The notes beneath the pieces were generated by a model that worked only from the letters and a program-made list of their open reading frames with translations, did not search any database and was not told the DNA's origin. This document shows, piece by piece, positions 56,770 to 64,000 of a stretch of DNA of 64,000 nt. The stretch's first letter is position 1. Every line of letters starts with the position of its first letter. The stretch lies in contig OZ244910.1 of the NCBI GenBank assembly GCA_965221735.1, positions 2,914,001 to 2,978,000 of the forward strand, in the 5' to 3' direction. Source of the DNA: UBA2991 sp965221735. Lineage in GTDB: Bacteria; Chloroflexota; Dehalococcoidia; Tepidiformales; Tepidiformaceae. A program made the position numbers and the translations under genes.

Positions 56770-56804
56770 CCACCGACCACCGACCACTAGCCACCGGCCA
56801 CCAC
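56770..56804. repeat. inverted heptamer array (CCACCGA units)
   Basis: Five 7-bp steps: CCACCGA twice, CCACTAG, CCACCGG, CCACCAC. It is the reverse complement of the unit at 55571-55612, lying on the other side of the hydrolase and RelB-like genes. Confidence 0.7.
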
Positions 56805-56840
56805 TCCCCCGTACCCTCCCGCGACAGGCGGAGGGCGCGC

Positions 56841-57209
56841 GTGAGCGACGCGGAACGGGGCATCGACGACAGCGAGGCGGTGTTCGCTATGCTCGAAGAG
56901 CTGGGCGTGACGAACGCCCGCGCGCTCGGGCTCGACCACCCCGGCGTCGTCGCGCTGCGCGATGCGGACCGCCAGCTCCAGGAAGGGCAGCCGGGGCTGG
57001 CGATGCACACGCTCGAGGTGGAGCTGGGGGAGCCGGACACGCCCATGCCGATGGAGATCGGGGCGGCAGCGTTCGTCCTGCGGGGGAAGGCGCACGAGGC
57101 CCAGGATCGCGCCTACCACGCCCGCATCGACTACGAGTACGCCCTCAAGATGCGCCCCAACATCCCCTTCGCGAGCGAGGCGATCCGGCGCATCGACCGG
57201 CGCGGGTAG
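56841..57209 (+). CDS. hypothetical helical protein (weak TPR-like pattern)
   Basis: A 122-residue protein. An acidic leader, then VFAMLEELGVTNARALGLDHPGVVALRDADRQLQEGQPGLAMHTLEVEL and AAAFVLRGKAHEAQDRAYHARIDYEYALKMRPNIPFASEAIRRI. The last part has the spacing of a TPR helix pair (G-K-A ... A-x-x-DYEYALKxxPN). Function unknown. The start is GTG 56841 with GGAGG 8-12 bp upstream, and it ends 57 bp before the flavoprotein gene. Confidence 0.65.
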   Translation: MSDAERGIDDSEAVFAMLEELGVTNARALGLDHPGVVALRDADRQLQEGQPGLAMHTLEVELGEPDTPMPMEIGAAAFVLRGKAHEAQDRAYHARIDYEYALKMRPNIPFASEAIRRIDRRG

Positions 57210-57266
57210 GCGGCGCGCCCTCCGCTTGCCCTAGAATCGCGCGACCAGCGACGGGAGGCGGCAGCC

Positions 57267-58490
57267 ATGGTGCGAGCCGAGATCATCGAGCGCAGCAAGA
57301 AGCTGCAGGAGACCGCGCCCGCCCTCGAGCGGCTGCGCGGGATGACGGAAGCGCTCCTGCAGGCAGGCGACGAAGCGCAGGAGATCCGCCACATTCCCGC
57401 CTGGGCCTCGAACGAGATCGCCGACCAGGGCCTTTATCGCTTCGCCCTGCCCGAAGAGCTGGGCGGCGAAGACCTGCCCGCGCGCGACCAGATCGAGATT
57501 GTCGAGGCGGCCTCGGCCATCGACGGGTCGGTCGGCTGGTGCGTGCACATCAACTCGGAGATCAACAGCCTCGTCCTGCGCCGCATGAGCATGGAGCTGG
57601 TGCACGACTTCTACGACGACTGGCGCGTCCTGACGTGCGGCGGCGTGGGGCCGGGCCTCCAGACCGCGAAGGCGCGGCCGGTGGACGGGGGCTGGCGGCT
57701 CTGGTGCCAGGGCTCCTTCGGGAGCGGCTGTCACAACGCCACGTGGACGCTCGTGCACACGGGCTCGGTGGGCGTGCCGAAAGAAGGCGGCGGCTCCTCG
57801 GAGAAGGCGTTCCTGATCCCGCGCGGAGACTTCGAGATCGTCGATACCTGGAACACGGCGGGCCTGCGCGGCTCGGGGAGCCACGACGTCAAGATCGACG
57901 GCGCGTTCATCCCGGACAGGGCGACCCTGCCAATGGACCTGTTCAGCAACTGCGACACATTCGCGAGCCCCACCCTCCGGAACCCGATGCAGGCGCACTA
58001 CAACAAGGGCGCCGTCGCCCTCGGGATCGCGCGCGGGGCGATCAACGACCTGGTCGAGCTGGCGATGGTGAAGACGCCGTGGATGTCGGGCACGCCGCTG
58101 TCCGACATGCCCGAGCTGCAGTACCGCCTGGGCGAGGCCGAAGCGACCCAGCGGGCGGCCAAGGCATTCATGATCGACGCGCAGGAAGAGACGGAGCGGC
58201 ACCTCGGCCCGCTGCCGAAGGACGGGGGCCGCTCGGCGCCGGACTGGGAAGTGACGCAGCGCTCCTACCTCTCCTGCGTCCACGCCGCCCAGGCCTCGCG
58301 GCACATCGTCGACACGATCCACAACACGGCGGGCACGACGGCGAGCCGGATGGACTCGCCGCTGGAGCGCCGCCTGCGGGACGCCCACCAGGCGGCCGCG
58401 CACGGGGCCATCTCGTGGCGGCACTACCGCAACCTGGGCAGCACCTACCTGGGCAACGAGATGCCGGGTCTCTCCTCCGCGCGGGCGTAG
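57267..58490 (+). CDS. acyl-CoA dehydrogenase-fold flavin monooxygenase-like protein
   Basis: A 407-residue protein of the acyl-CoA dehydrogenase superfamily, closest to the HsaA/HpaB-type (group D) monooxygenases. N-terminal helical domain (GLYRFALPEELGGEDLPARDQIEIVEAASAIDGSVGWCVHINSE), beta domain (LTCGGVGPGLQTAKARPVDGGWRLWCQGSFGSGCHNATW, FEIVDTWNTAGLRGSGSHDVKIDGAFIP), and C-terminal helices (AVALGIARGAINDLVELA ... AAHGAISWRHYRNLGSTYLG). It lacks an obvious acyl-CoA catalytic Glu, which fits hydroxylation of aromatic or polycyclic compounds with reduced flavin. No reductase is adjacent. The gap 58491-58666 holds no supportable gene. Confidence 0.85.
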   Translation: MVRAEIIERSKKLQETAPALERLRGMTEALLQAGDEAQEIRHIPAWASNEIADQGLYRFALPEELGGEDLPARDQIEIVEAASAIDGSVGWCVHINSEINSLVLRRMSMELVHDFYDDWRVLTCGGVGPGLQTAKARPVDGGWRLWCQGSFGSGCHNATWTLVHTGSVGVPKEGGGSSEKAFLIPRGDFEIVDTWNTAGLRGSGSHDVKIDGAFIPDRATLPMDLFSNCDTFASPTLRNPMQAHYNKGAVALGIARGAINDLVELAMVKTPWMSGTPLSDMPELQYRLGEAEATQRAAKAFMIDAQEETERHLGPLPKDGGRSAPDWEVTQRSYLSCVHAAQASRHIVDTIHNTAGTTASRMDSPLERRLRDAHQAAAHGAISWRHYRNLGSTYLGNEMPGLSSARA

Positions 58491-58666
58491 GGAGAGCCGG
58501 GCTCAGGACTGCTTCGGGGGCTTCTGACGGAGGAACTTGCTCACCGTCCCGGAGAGGAACGGGCGCAGGGGCCGGGGCAAGACCCTCCAGACGATCGCCT
58601 CGCCGGCATTCCTCGCGAACGAGGTGATGCGGCAGGTGCGGAACCTGTAGCGCGGGGAGGACCGGC

Positions 58667-59620
58667 ATGAAGATCGGGATTGTCATCGGGCCGTGGGGGT
58701 ACTCCCTTGAGGAGACGATCGCCACCATGCGGACGACCGAGGAGCGTGGCTTCAACTCCTGGCACATGGGCGACCACTTCTTCTCGGTGAACCAGATCGA
58801 CTCCATCGAGCCGTACCTGCTCCTGGCGCTGGCGGCGCGCGAGACGGAACGCGTCCGCATCGGGCCGTTTGTGACGCCGGTCATGTTTCGGCCGCCCTCG
58901 AACGTGGGGCGGCTGGCGGCGCAGCTCGACCTCCTCAGCGGCGGGCGCTTCGTGATGGGGCTGGGAGCCGGCTGGCATCCGGGCGAGCACGAGACCTTCG
59001 GCGTCGACTACCCCTCGCTGCGGGAGCGCTTCGACCGGCTGGACGAGTACATCCAGGTGATGCAGGCGATGTGGGGCGAGGGGCCCGCCTCGTTCGAGGG
59101 GCGCTACTACCGCCTGCACGAGGCCGACACCCGACCGAAGCCCCCGCCCGGGCGCCCGACGGTGCTCATCGCGGGGGGCGGCGAGAAGCGCACCCTGCCA
59201 CTCGTGGCGAAGCACGCGCACGAGTGGAACTGCGTCGACCTGACGCCCGATGGCTACCGGCACAAGCGCGAACTGCTCGCCGGCTACTGCGACGAGGTCG
59301 GGCGCGATCCGGGCGAGATCCGGCACACGATGATGACGATGGGCCTCATCGGGACGACGGAGGAGGAGTTGGAGGCGGAGGCGGCGCTGCAGATGCTGCG
59401 CCGGGCCCCGCCCGGCCCCATGTCCGCCAAGGACTACCTCGCGCAGCAGCGCGGCAGGAGCGCCGTCATCATGGGGTCGCCCGACGAGATGGTGGACAAG
59501 ATCGGGCGGCTCGGGGAGGCGGGCGTCGACGAGATCGTCTTCATCTGGTTTAGCCTGTCCTCCACCGCCGTGCCCGACTGGCTCGCGGACAACATCCTCC
59601 CGCAGGTAGGGGACCTGTAG
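58667..59620 (+). CDS. LLM class flavin-dependent oxidoreductase (probably F420-dependent)
   Basis: A 317-residue luciferase-like TIM-barrel oxidoreductase. MKIGIVIGPWGYSLEETIATMRTTEERGFNSWHMGDHFFSVNQID is the N-terminal barrel; RIGPFVTPVMFRPPSNVGRLAAQLDLLSGGRFVMGLGAGWHPGEHETFGVDYPSLRERFDRLDEYIQVM is the LLM signature region; VLIAGGGEKRTLPLVAKHAHEWN binds the cofactor phosphate. F420 or FMN use cannot be settled from sequence. It lies 11 bp upstream of a close paralog. Such enzymes oxidise or reduce diverse organics and are expanded in SAR202 Chloroflexota. Confidence 0.92.
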   Translation: MKIGIVIGPWGYSLEETIATMRTTEERGFNSWHMGDHFFSVNQIDSIEPYLLLALAARETERVRIGPFVTPVMFRPPSNVGRLAAQLDLLSGGRFVMGLGAGWHPGEHETFGVDYPSLRERFDRLDEYIQVMQAMWGEGPASFEGRYYRLHEADTRPKPPPGRPTVLIAGGGEKRTLPLVAKHAHEWNCVDLTPDGYRHKRELLAGYCDEVGRDPGEIRHTMMTMGLIGTTEEELEAEAALQMLRRAPPGPMSAKDYLAQQRGRSAVIMGSPDEMVDKIGRLGEAGVDEIVFIWFSLSSTAVPDWLADNILPQVGDL

Positions 59621-59630
59621 GGGCGCAGGC

Positions 59631-60581
59631 ATGGACATCGGGCTGGTGGTCGGGCCCTGGGGCGTGACGTTCGAGGAGGCGATCGCGTCGATGCGGGCGA
59701 CGGAGAAGCACGGCTTCTCCTCGTACTACCTGGGCGACCACTTCTACACGGTCAACCAGATCGACTCGATCGACCCGTACCTGCTGTTCGCACTGGCGGC
59801 GCGGGAGACGGAGCGCATCCGCTTCGGGTCGCTGGTAACGCCGGTGATGTTCCGCCCGCCCTCGAACGTGGGGCGGCTGGCGGCGCAGCTCGACATCCTC
59901 AGCGGCGGGCGCTTCGTGCTGGGGCTGGGGGTCGGCTGGAACGAAGGGGAGCACACTGCCTACGGCATCGACTACCCCTCGCTGGGGGAGCGGTTCGACC
60001 GGCTGGACGAGTACCTGGAGGTGCTGGGGCGGATGTGGGGCGAGGGGCCCGCCTCGTTCGAGGGGCGCTACTACCGGCTCCGCGAGGCGCAGACGCTGCC
60101 GAAGCCGGTAGCGGGGCGGCCTTCGGTCCTGATCGCGGGCGGGGGCGAGAAGCGCACCCTGCCCCTCGTGGCGAAGTACGCCGACGCCTGGAACGCCGTC
60201 GACCTGCCGCTCGACGCCTACCGGCACAAGTGCGACCTGCTGGCCAACTACTGCAACGAGCTCGGGCGCGAGCCCGGGGAGATCCGGCACACGATGACGA
60301 CGATGGGCCTGATCGGGTCGACGGACGCGGAGGTGGAGGCGGCGACGCTGCTGCAGATGGAGCGCATGCCCCCGCCGCCGGGCATGTCGCCGGCCGACTA
60401 CCGGGAGATGCTGCGGGGCATCGGCGCGATCATGGGGACGCCGGACGAGATCGTGGACAAGCTCGGGCGGCTCGCGGAGGCGGGCATCGACGAGGTCCAG
60501 TTCACCTACTTTGACCTGTCCTCGGACGCCATGCCCGACTGGCTCGCGAGCAACGTGCTGCCGCAGGTGAAGGATCTGTAG
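59631..60581 (+). CDS. LLM class flavin-dependent oxidoreductase, tandem paralog
   Basis: A 316-residue LLM oxidoreductase closely similar to its upstream neighbour (same GPWG start, VTPVMFRPPSNVGRLAAQLDILSGGRFVLGLGVGWNEGEH, VLIAGGGEKRTLPLVAKYADAWN). Differences cluster in the substrate-facing segments (YTVNQID, KPVAGRPS, MPPPPGMSPADYREM). It probably arose by recent duplication and may differ in substrate. The start is ATG 59631, 10 bp after the first gene, so the pair is one transcript. A hairpin at 60590-60613 follows. Confidence 0.92.
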   Translation: MDIGLVVGPWGVTFEEAIASMRATEKHGFSSYYLGDHFYTVNQIDSIDPYLLFALAARETERIRFGSLVTPVMFRPPSNVGRLAAQLDILSGGRFVLGLGVGWNEGEHTAYGIDYPSLGERFDRLDEYLEVLGRMWGEGPASFEGRYYRLREAQTLPKPVAGRPSVLIAGGGEKRTLPLVAKYADAWNAVDLPLDAYRHKCDLLANYCNELGREPGEIRHTMTTMGLIGSTDAEVEAATLLQMERMPPPPGMSPADYREMLRGIGAIMGTPDEIVDKLGRLAEAGIDEVQFTYFDLSSDAMPDWLASNVLPQVKDL

Positions 60582-60589
60582 GGAAGCGC

Positions 60590-60613
60590 GCCGGCCACTA
60601 CTCCACGGCCGGC
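60590..60613. terminator. hairpin between convergent genes
   Basis: GCCGGCC and its complement (60590-60596 and 60607-60613) with a 10-nt ACTACTCCAC loop, between the LLM gene stop and the toxin stop. No T-run, so it is a modest candidate, usable in either direction. Confidence 0.4.
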
Positions 60614-60647
60614 AGGTTCTCCACGCTCAGCTCCAGGAGTGGCGAGA

Positions 60648-60898
60648 TCAGCGACCGATCTCGTAGATCGCTACAAACCTCTCCTGCCCAATCTCCACCA
60701 CGTCGAATAGGACGAAATAGTCTTCAATATCCTGATCCTCTGGGTGAACAATCCGCTGGATATCTCGAAAGTGCTCTCGTTATCAACCTGGGGCCGGGAG
60801 CACACTTCATGGATGCGGCTCAGGACGATTGCCCGGCTCCTGTCGTCCATGAGCGACAGGACCTCTTGAATATGTGCGGGGATGAGGGGCTCGAACAC
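60648..60898 (-). pseudogene. RelE/ParE-like toxin, frameshifted (possibly sequence error)
   Basis: GTG 60898 opens FEPLIPAHIQEVLSLMDDRSRAIVLSRIHEVCSRPQVDNESTF. The frame then breaks near 60768. One base on, RDIQRIVHPEDQDIEDYFVLFDVVEIGQERFVAIYEIGR continues to a TGA at 60648-60650. Adding one T to the TTT run (plus-strand AAA) gives an 83-residue protein with RelE-like helix-strand order. It begins directly after the stop of the upstream small gene (TAA then GTG), as in antitoxin-toxin operons. Confidence 0.65.
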
Positions 60899-61105
60899 TT
60901 ATGACTGGAGCTCACGCACCCGTTCTTCCAGGTCACGAAGCGTATGGCCCTTCCCGCCACTCTTGAAATACAGGTAGCTCTTGCGGGCGCGCTCCATCGC
61001 CCCCTCCGGGAGTTCGACCCAGAGGCGATCGGTCAGCCGATACAGATTCTCCATTCGTGGCTCTGCATCATGTTCCGCAAGTCCCGATCCGGGATCCTTT
61101 GCCAT
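60899..61105 (-). CDS. candidate antitoxin of the adjacent RelE-like toxin
   Basis: A 68-residue protein (MAKDPGSGLAEHDAEPRMENLYRLTDRLWVELPEGAMERARKSYLYFKSGGKGHTLRDLEERVRELQS). The C-terminal helix is charged. If the second ATG (61054) is the start, it is 51 residues. It has no clear RHH or HTH, and no family is recognised. Its stop abuts the toxin start, suggesting one operon. Codon use is less GC-rich than in neighbours, as for the toxin, consistent with transfer. Confidence 0.6.
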   Translation of the reverse strand: MAKDPGSGLAEHDAEPRMENLYRLTDRLWVELPEGAMERARKSYLYFKSGGKGHTLRDLEERVRELQS

Positions 61106-61164
61106 AGCGCACTCACCGTCCTGTGCTGGCAGTCATCCTAGCACTTTGACAACTACCTGCGGTC

Positions 61165-61599
61165 CTACGAGGGCTGGTTGACGGTTCGCTGGCTGCCCGC
61201 GCGCACGAGCTCGTGGCGCTTGATGCGCCACTGGCCGTCCTCGCCCCGGACCATGTCGTCCACGTAGGTGGCCCAGAGGGTCATGATCGCGTCGGGGTCC
61301 TCCTTCAGCACGTGGGTGGCCTGGACATCGGTCCGGGTGTGGGCGGTATCGCCGTCGATCTCGGCGACCTGGTTGCCCATCATGTGCTGCGTGGCGGGGA
61401 AGTTCTCGAGGGCGGTGATGACGTAGTCGAGGTAGGCATCGGCGCCCTTCATGTCCTCGGGGCCGTACCCCACGACGAGCACGTCGTCGGTGAAGCAGGA
61501 GCGGTAGCGGTCCATCTCGCGGGCGTCGACGGCGGTGCCGTACTTGACCATGACGTCCATGAGGGCGATGCGGTCGGCAAGATACTGGGCGTCGGACAT
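61165..61599 (-). CDS. SnoaL/NTF2-like domain protein
   Basis: A 144-residue NTF2-fold protein. LADRIALMDVMVKYGTAVDAREMDRYRSCFTDDVLVVGYG is the family opening, MMGNQVAEIDGDTAHTRTDVQATHVL the central sheet and ATYVDDMVRGEDGQWRIKRHELVRAG the closing strands. Members are isomerases, cyclases or small-subunit partners. It is related to the frameshifted gene at 2274. The start is ATG 61599. No operon partner is evident; a small membrane gene lies 31 bp upstream. Confidence 0.85.
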   Translation of the reverse strand: MSDAQYLADRIALMDVMVKYGTAVDAREMDRYRSCFTDDVLVVGYGPEDMKGADAYLDYVITALENFPATQHMMGNQVAEIDGDTAHTRTDVQATHVLKEDPDAIMTLWATYVDDMVRGEDGQWRIKRHELVRAGSQRTVNQPS

Positions 61600-61630
61600 G
61601 TGGGGGCTCCCTTCAGCTTGGGGCGCGATT

Positions 61631-61852
61631 CTACCCCGAGCGGGGAGGTCCGCCGCCTCTCATCCCGCGGATCCAGCCGCGATCGAGCGCCTCGAGGAAG
61701 ATCAGCAGGGCGACGAAGATGGCCGTGATGGGCACGTCGCTCCACTGCATGCGAACGATCTGCGCCACGAGCAGGACGCCGAGGACGAGGATGAGCACCA
61801 TCCGCAAGTAGCGCCAGAAGCCCGCGATCCTCGATTGGCGTTGCTGGGTCAC
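61631..61852 (-). CDS. small two-span membrane protein
   Basis: A 73-residue protein with hydrophobic helices at about 17-33 (LRMVLILVLGVLLVAQIV) and 40-56 (VPITAIFVALLIFLEAL) and basic ends. The start is GTG 61852. No family is recognised. It is divergent from the Nudix gene at 61903 and upstream of the SnoaL-like gene on the same strand. Confidence 0.65.
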   Translation of the reverse strand: MTQQRQSRIAGFWRYLRMVLILVLGVLLVAQIVRMQWSDVPITAIFVALLIFLEALDRGWIRGMRGGGPPRSG

Positions 61853-61902
61853 GGGGGGAGTGTAGCCGTTCCCGCAAGCGCGCGATCTGCCAGAATCAGC
61901 GG

Positions 61903-62319
61903 ATGGTGGAGAAGGCGTACGGTTTCGTGCTGCGCGAGGGCGCCGAAGGGCGCGAGTTGCTCGTGTTCGAGCACGCGGGCATGCCCGAGGCAGGACTGCA
62001 GGTGCCGGGCGGCACGATCGACGCCGGGGAGACGCCCCTGCAGGCGGTCGCGCGGGAGGTGCTGGAGGAGAGCGGCCTGCCGCTGGGCGGCTGGAGGCCG
62101 GCGGCCTCCTTCGAGGTGGAGGGGAATCTCTGGCACTGTTTCGTCACGAGGGCCGAGATCGTCCTGCCCGACAGCTGGCGCTGCGAACCGATGGGGCCGG
62201 AACGCGCGCAGGGGCTGCGCTTCGAGTACCGCTGGACGCCGCTGGAGGGCGGGGACGCGCTCGCGGGGGCGCAGGAGGAGGCGCGGCAGGCCGTGGCGGG
62301 GTTCGTCGCCAGGGGCTGA
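61903..62319 (+). CDS. Nudix hydrolase
   Basis: A 138-residue Nudix protein. The Nudix box is complete at residues about 37-59 (GTIDAGETPLQAV, REVLEESGL), giving the metal-binding REVLEE. AYGFVLREGAEGRELLVFEH precedes it and FEYRWTPLEGG follows. It hydrolyses a nucleoside-diphosphate-linked or similar substrate, which is unknown. The start is ATG 61903. It is convergent with the HicB-like gene 9 bp after its stop. Confidence 0.92.
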   Translation: MVEKAYGFVLREGAEGRELLVFEHAGMPEAGLQVPGGTIDAGETPLQAVAREVLEESGLPLGGWRPAASFEVEGNLWHCFVTRAEIVLPDSWRCEPMGPERAQGLRFEYRWTPLEGGDALAGAQEEARQAVAGFVARG

Positions 62320-62328
62320 GGTGCGGGG

Positions 62329-62619
62329 CTAGGCGGCCAGCGGCAGCTGCTCGACCGACCGGTTGGTGAGCGCCGGATCGCCGATCTCGTAGTCGACGCC
62401 GTGGGAGTCCATGAACTCGGCCAGCGCGATGAGTCCGAGCCGCTTGACCCGGCGGACGAGGATGATGTGGGCCTCGCCGTTTCGCGCTTCAGCCTCGTCC
62501 CGCGTGGCGCCCGCGGTCACGATTCCGGTCTCCAGGGCCTTCGTCGTCCAACGGCCTTCGTGCTCGACGCTTCTCACGGTCACCTTGAAATGAACCACCG
62601 CCTCGATCGCCTCAGTCAT
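62329..62619 (-). CDS. HicB-like small protein, orphan
   Basis: A 96-residue protein. VVHFKVTVRSVEHEGRWTTKALETGIVTAGATRDEAEARNGEAHIILVRRVKRLGLIALAEFMDSHGVDYEI resembles the HicB pseudo-RNase H fold (strands, GxTxxEA helix, then a helix with LxxL). It has no C-terminal DNA-binding helix-turn-helix and no HicA next to it. The start is ATG 62619 with AGGAGGG upstream. Function uncertain. Confidence 0.6.
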   Translation of the reverse strand: MTEAIEAVVHFKVTVRSVEHEGRWTTKALETGIVTAGATRDEAEARNGEAHIILVRRVKRLGLIALAEFMDSHGVDYEIGDPALTNRSVEQLPLAA

Positions 62620-62765
62620 GAGCGCCCTCCTCACCCCGTCCCTGCAAATGTACACCTTTCATAACCATAAGGGCGATAGATTCGGTTAAGTACACGGAGC
62701 CTTCACGCGGGGATCCTCCGCTCTCCTATACTGGATCGTGGACTCACGGAGGAATCCCCACACCC

Positions 62766-63587
62766 ATGAACGGTATCAAGACCGGCTTCCTGCTCGCGGC
62801 CCTGACGGCGCTGCTGCTCTTCATCGGCTACGCGCTGGGCGGATTCAGCGGGCTCATCGTCTTCATGGTCATCGCGGCGGTCATGAACTTCTCCGCCTTC
62901 TGGTGGAGCGACAAGTTCGCCCTGCGCATGGCGGGCGCGCGCGAGGTGACCGCCGACGAAGCGCCGGGGCTCCACGCGATGGTCGAGGAGGTCGCGTACC
63001 GCGCCTCCATGCCGATGCCGAAGGTCTGCATCATCGACAGCGCCACGCCGAACGCGTTCGCCACGGGGCGCAGCCCGGAGAAGGGCGTGGTGGCCGTCAC
63101 GACGGGCATCGTGCGCCTGCTCGACGAGCACGAGCTGCGGGCCGTCATCGGGCACGAGATGGCGCACGTGAAGAACCGGGACACGCTCACGAGCTCGATC
63201 GTGGCGACGATCGCGGGCGCGATCTCGATGATCTCGTTCATGCTGATCTTCTTCGGGGGCCAGCGGAACGCGTTCGCCGCGATCGCGATCATGATCCTGG
63301 CGCCCATCGCCGCGACCATCATCCAGTTCGCCATTAGCCGCACGCGCGAGTTCGCCGCCGACGAGACCGGCGCGCGCATCGTGCGCGACCCGCACGCGCT
63401 CGCCAGCGCGCTGCAGAAGCTGCACCGCGGCGTGGAGTTCGCGCCGATGCAGGAGACGCCCCAGCAGGAAGCGGTGGCGGCGCTCTACATCGTCCATCCC
63501 TTCGCCGGGGGCGGCATGTCGAAGCTGTTCAGCACGCATCCGCCGCTGGAGGATCGCATCGAGCGGCTGCGGACGATGTCGCTGTAG
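62766..63587 (+). CDS. htpX: HtpX-like membrane zinc metalloprotease
   Basis: A 273-residue M48B protease. Two N-terminal membrane helices (about 7-43), the zinc motif GHEMAHVKNRD (His130, Glu131, His134), two more hydrophobic helices (about 142-187) and the distal zinc ligand in SRTREFAADETGARI. The C-terminal KLFSTHPPLEDRIERLRTM is the usual HtpX ending. HtpX degrades misfolded membrane proteins and is stress-induced. The start is ATG 62766. Confidence 0.95.
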   Translation: MNGIKTGFLLAALTALLLFIGYALGGFSGLIVFMVIAAVMNFSAFWWSDKFALRMAGAREVTADEAPGLHAMVEEVAYRASMPMPKVCIIDSATPNAFATGRSPEKGVVAVTTGIVRLLDEHELRAVIGHEMAHVKNRDTLTSSIVATIAGAISMISFMLIFFGGQRNAFAAIAIMILAPIAATIIQFAISRTREFAADETGARIVRDPHALASALQKLHRGVEFAPMQETPQQEAVAALYIVHPFAGGGMSKLFSTHPPLEDRIERLRTMSL

Positions 63588-63665
63588 CCGTCCGGCCCTG
63601 CCCCCGACCCTTCCGCCAAACCGCGCGCGTTCGTGGGTCGACTGCCATCTGCCTCGTGACACGCC

Positions 63666-63681
63666 TAGAACAATAGTTCTA
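63666..63681 (+). promoter_or_regulatory. LexA-box-like palindrome
   Basis: TAGAAC-AATA-GTTCTA is a perfect palindrome and contains GAAC-N4-GTTC, the Gram-positive type LexA (SOS) box. It lies 32 bp before the TTG start at 63713, a promoter-overlapping position. Confidence 0.55.
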
Positions 63682-63712
63682 TTCTGCCTCCTCCCCCAGG
63701 AGGTGGAGCCCC

Positions 63713-64000
63713 TTGGACGAGAGCCCGATCCGGCGGCCGCGCATGGACGCGCTGCCCGAGAACACCCGTTACCGCGACACCGGCTGCGACCTGTACCCGT
63801 CCTGCCTGCGATGCCCCCTGCCGCGCTGCCGCTACGAGGAGCCGGGAGGCGCGCCGGCGATGCTGCGCACGGGTCGCGACGCGACGATCGTGCGGCTCTC
63901 GCGGGAGCAGGGCCTGTCGGTCGACGAGCTGGCGGCGCGCTTCGGGCTCTCGCGGCGCACCATCTTCCGGGTGCTGCGCGCGGCCCGGCAGCCGGAGGAG
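63713..64000 (+). CDS. HTH protein with GCDLxPSCLxCPLPxC motif (truncated by window edge)
   Basis: The start TTG 63713 has AGGAGG 9-14 bp upstream, which decides it. The visible 96 residues contain YRDTGCDLYPSCLRCPLPRC (four Cys), a loop, then a helix-turn-helix TIVRLSREQGLSVDELAARFGLSRRTIFRVLRAA. I know this combination as a small HTH family common in Chloroflexota. Its four Cys could bind a metal or cluster, linking DNA binding to a metal or redox signal. The C-terminus is cut off. The LexA-box-like palindrome upstream suggests SOS control. Confidence 0.7.
   Translation, partial: MDESPIRRPRMDALPENTRYRDTGCDLYPSCLRCPLPRCRYEEPGGAPAMLRTGRDATIVRLSREQGLSVDELAARFGLSRRTIFRVLRAARQPEE

Noticed and set aside
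58491..58666. Possible small Arg-rich gene between the flavoprotein and LLM genes
   Set aside because: A minus-strand frame (ARNAGEAIVWRVLPRPLRPF) exists but has no clear start or ribosome binding site.

Overview
The window is a high-GC bacterial chromosome segment with dense, mostly colinear or overlapping genes, frequent GTG/TTG starts and short intergenic gaps. The gene mix points to Chloroflexota, most plausibly a Dehalococcoidia or SAR202-like lineage. It has many short-chain dehydrogenases (SDRs), tandem LLM-class flavin oxidoreductases, acyl-CoA dehydrogenases, amidohydrolases and a Rieske oxygenase. It also has Chloroflexota-type small HTH proteins carrying a GCDLYPSCLRCPLPRC motif. 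This placement is inferred from gene content; no rRNA gene is present and no tRNA gene was recognised.

Layout. 1-9.4 kb: plsX operon, a methyltransferase, a frameshifted NTF2-like gene, a heptamer-repeat palindrome, SDRs, a solitary Mrr endonuclease and an MFS carrier. 9.4-15.7 kb: hydrolase, an uncharacterised overlapping gene pair, acyl-CoA dehydrogenase, thiamine pyrophosphokinase, RimI-like acetyltransferase and a Fic protein behind an inverted-repeat operator. 15.8-26 kb: gyrA, dapB, a TPR protein, a methyltransferase, an ABC exporter, a HicA-like toxin/HTH module with a divergent RHH gene, and leuA. 26-32 kb: YkgJ protein, M20 and other amidohydrolases, a Panacea-antitoxin module bracketed by 13-bp direct repeats, and a D-aminoacylase-like enzyme. 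32-38 kb: a candidate structured RNA, a six-unit PHO box in front of a Tat-exported PhoX phosphatase, and a large secreted plant-type LRR protein. 38-44.4 kb: hydrolase, drug-type ABC exporter, a DUF3179 lipoprotein with an in-frame UGA, pheA, and TrkA/Usp proteins. 44.6-49 kb: heat-shock operon dnaJ-like/hspR/clpC. 49-57 kb: MFS, SDRs, Rieske oxygenase, sirohydrochlorin chelatase and fused CobA-HemD. 57-64 kb: flavin monooxygenase-like protein, two LLM oxidoreductases, a decayed RelE-type module, Nudix, HtpX, and a truncated HTH gene behind a LexA-box-like palindrome.

The strongest candidate for something new is the DUF3179 lipoprotein (40760-41971, minus strand). The first cysteine of its CPLC motif is a UGA codon in an otherwise uninterrupted frame. 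A 7-bp stem with a 5-nt loop starts 13 nt after the UGA and fits the bacterial SECIS layout, so this is probably a selenoprotein.

Other new or under-described signals are the PHO box with 11-bp spacing, the structured RNA candidate between two near-identical terminators, heptamer tandem repeats arranged as inverted pairs, and several toxin-antitoxin-like modules. Three genes are each broken by what looks like one missing base in or next to a short run. This may reflect residual assembly error, so frameshift calls here should be treated with caution.
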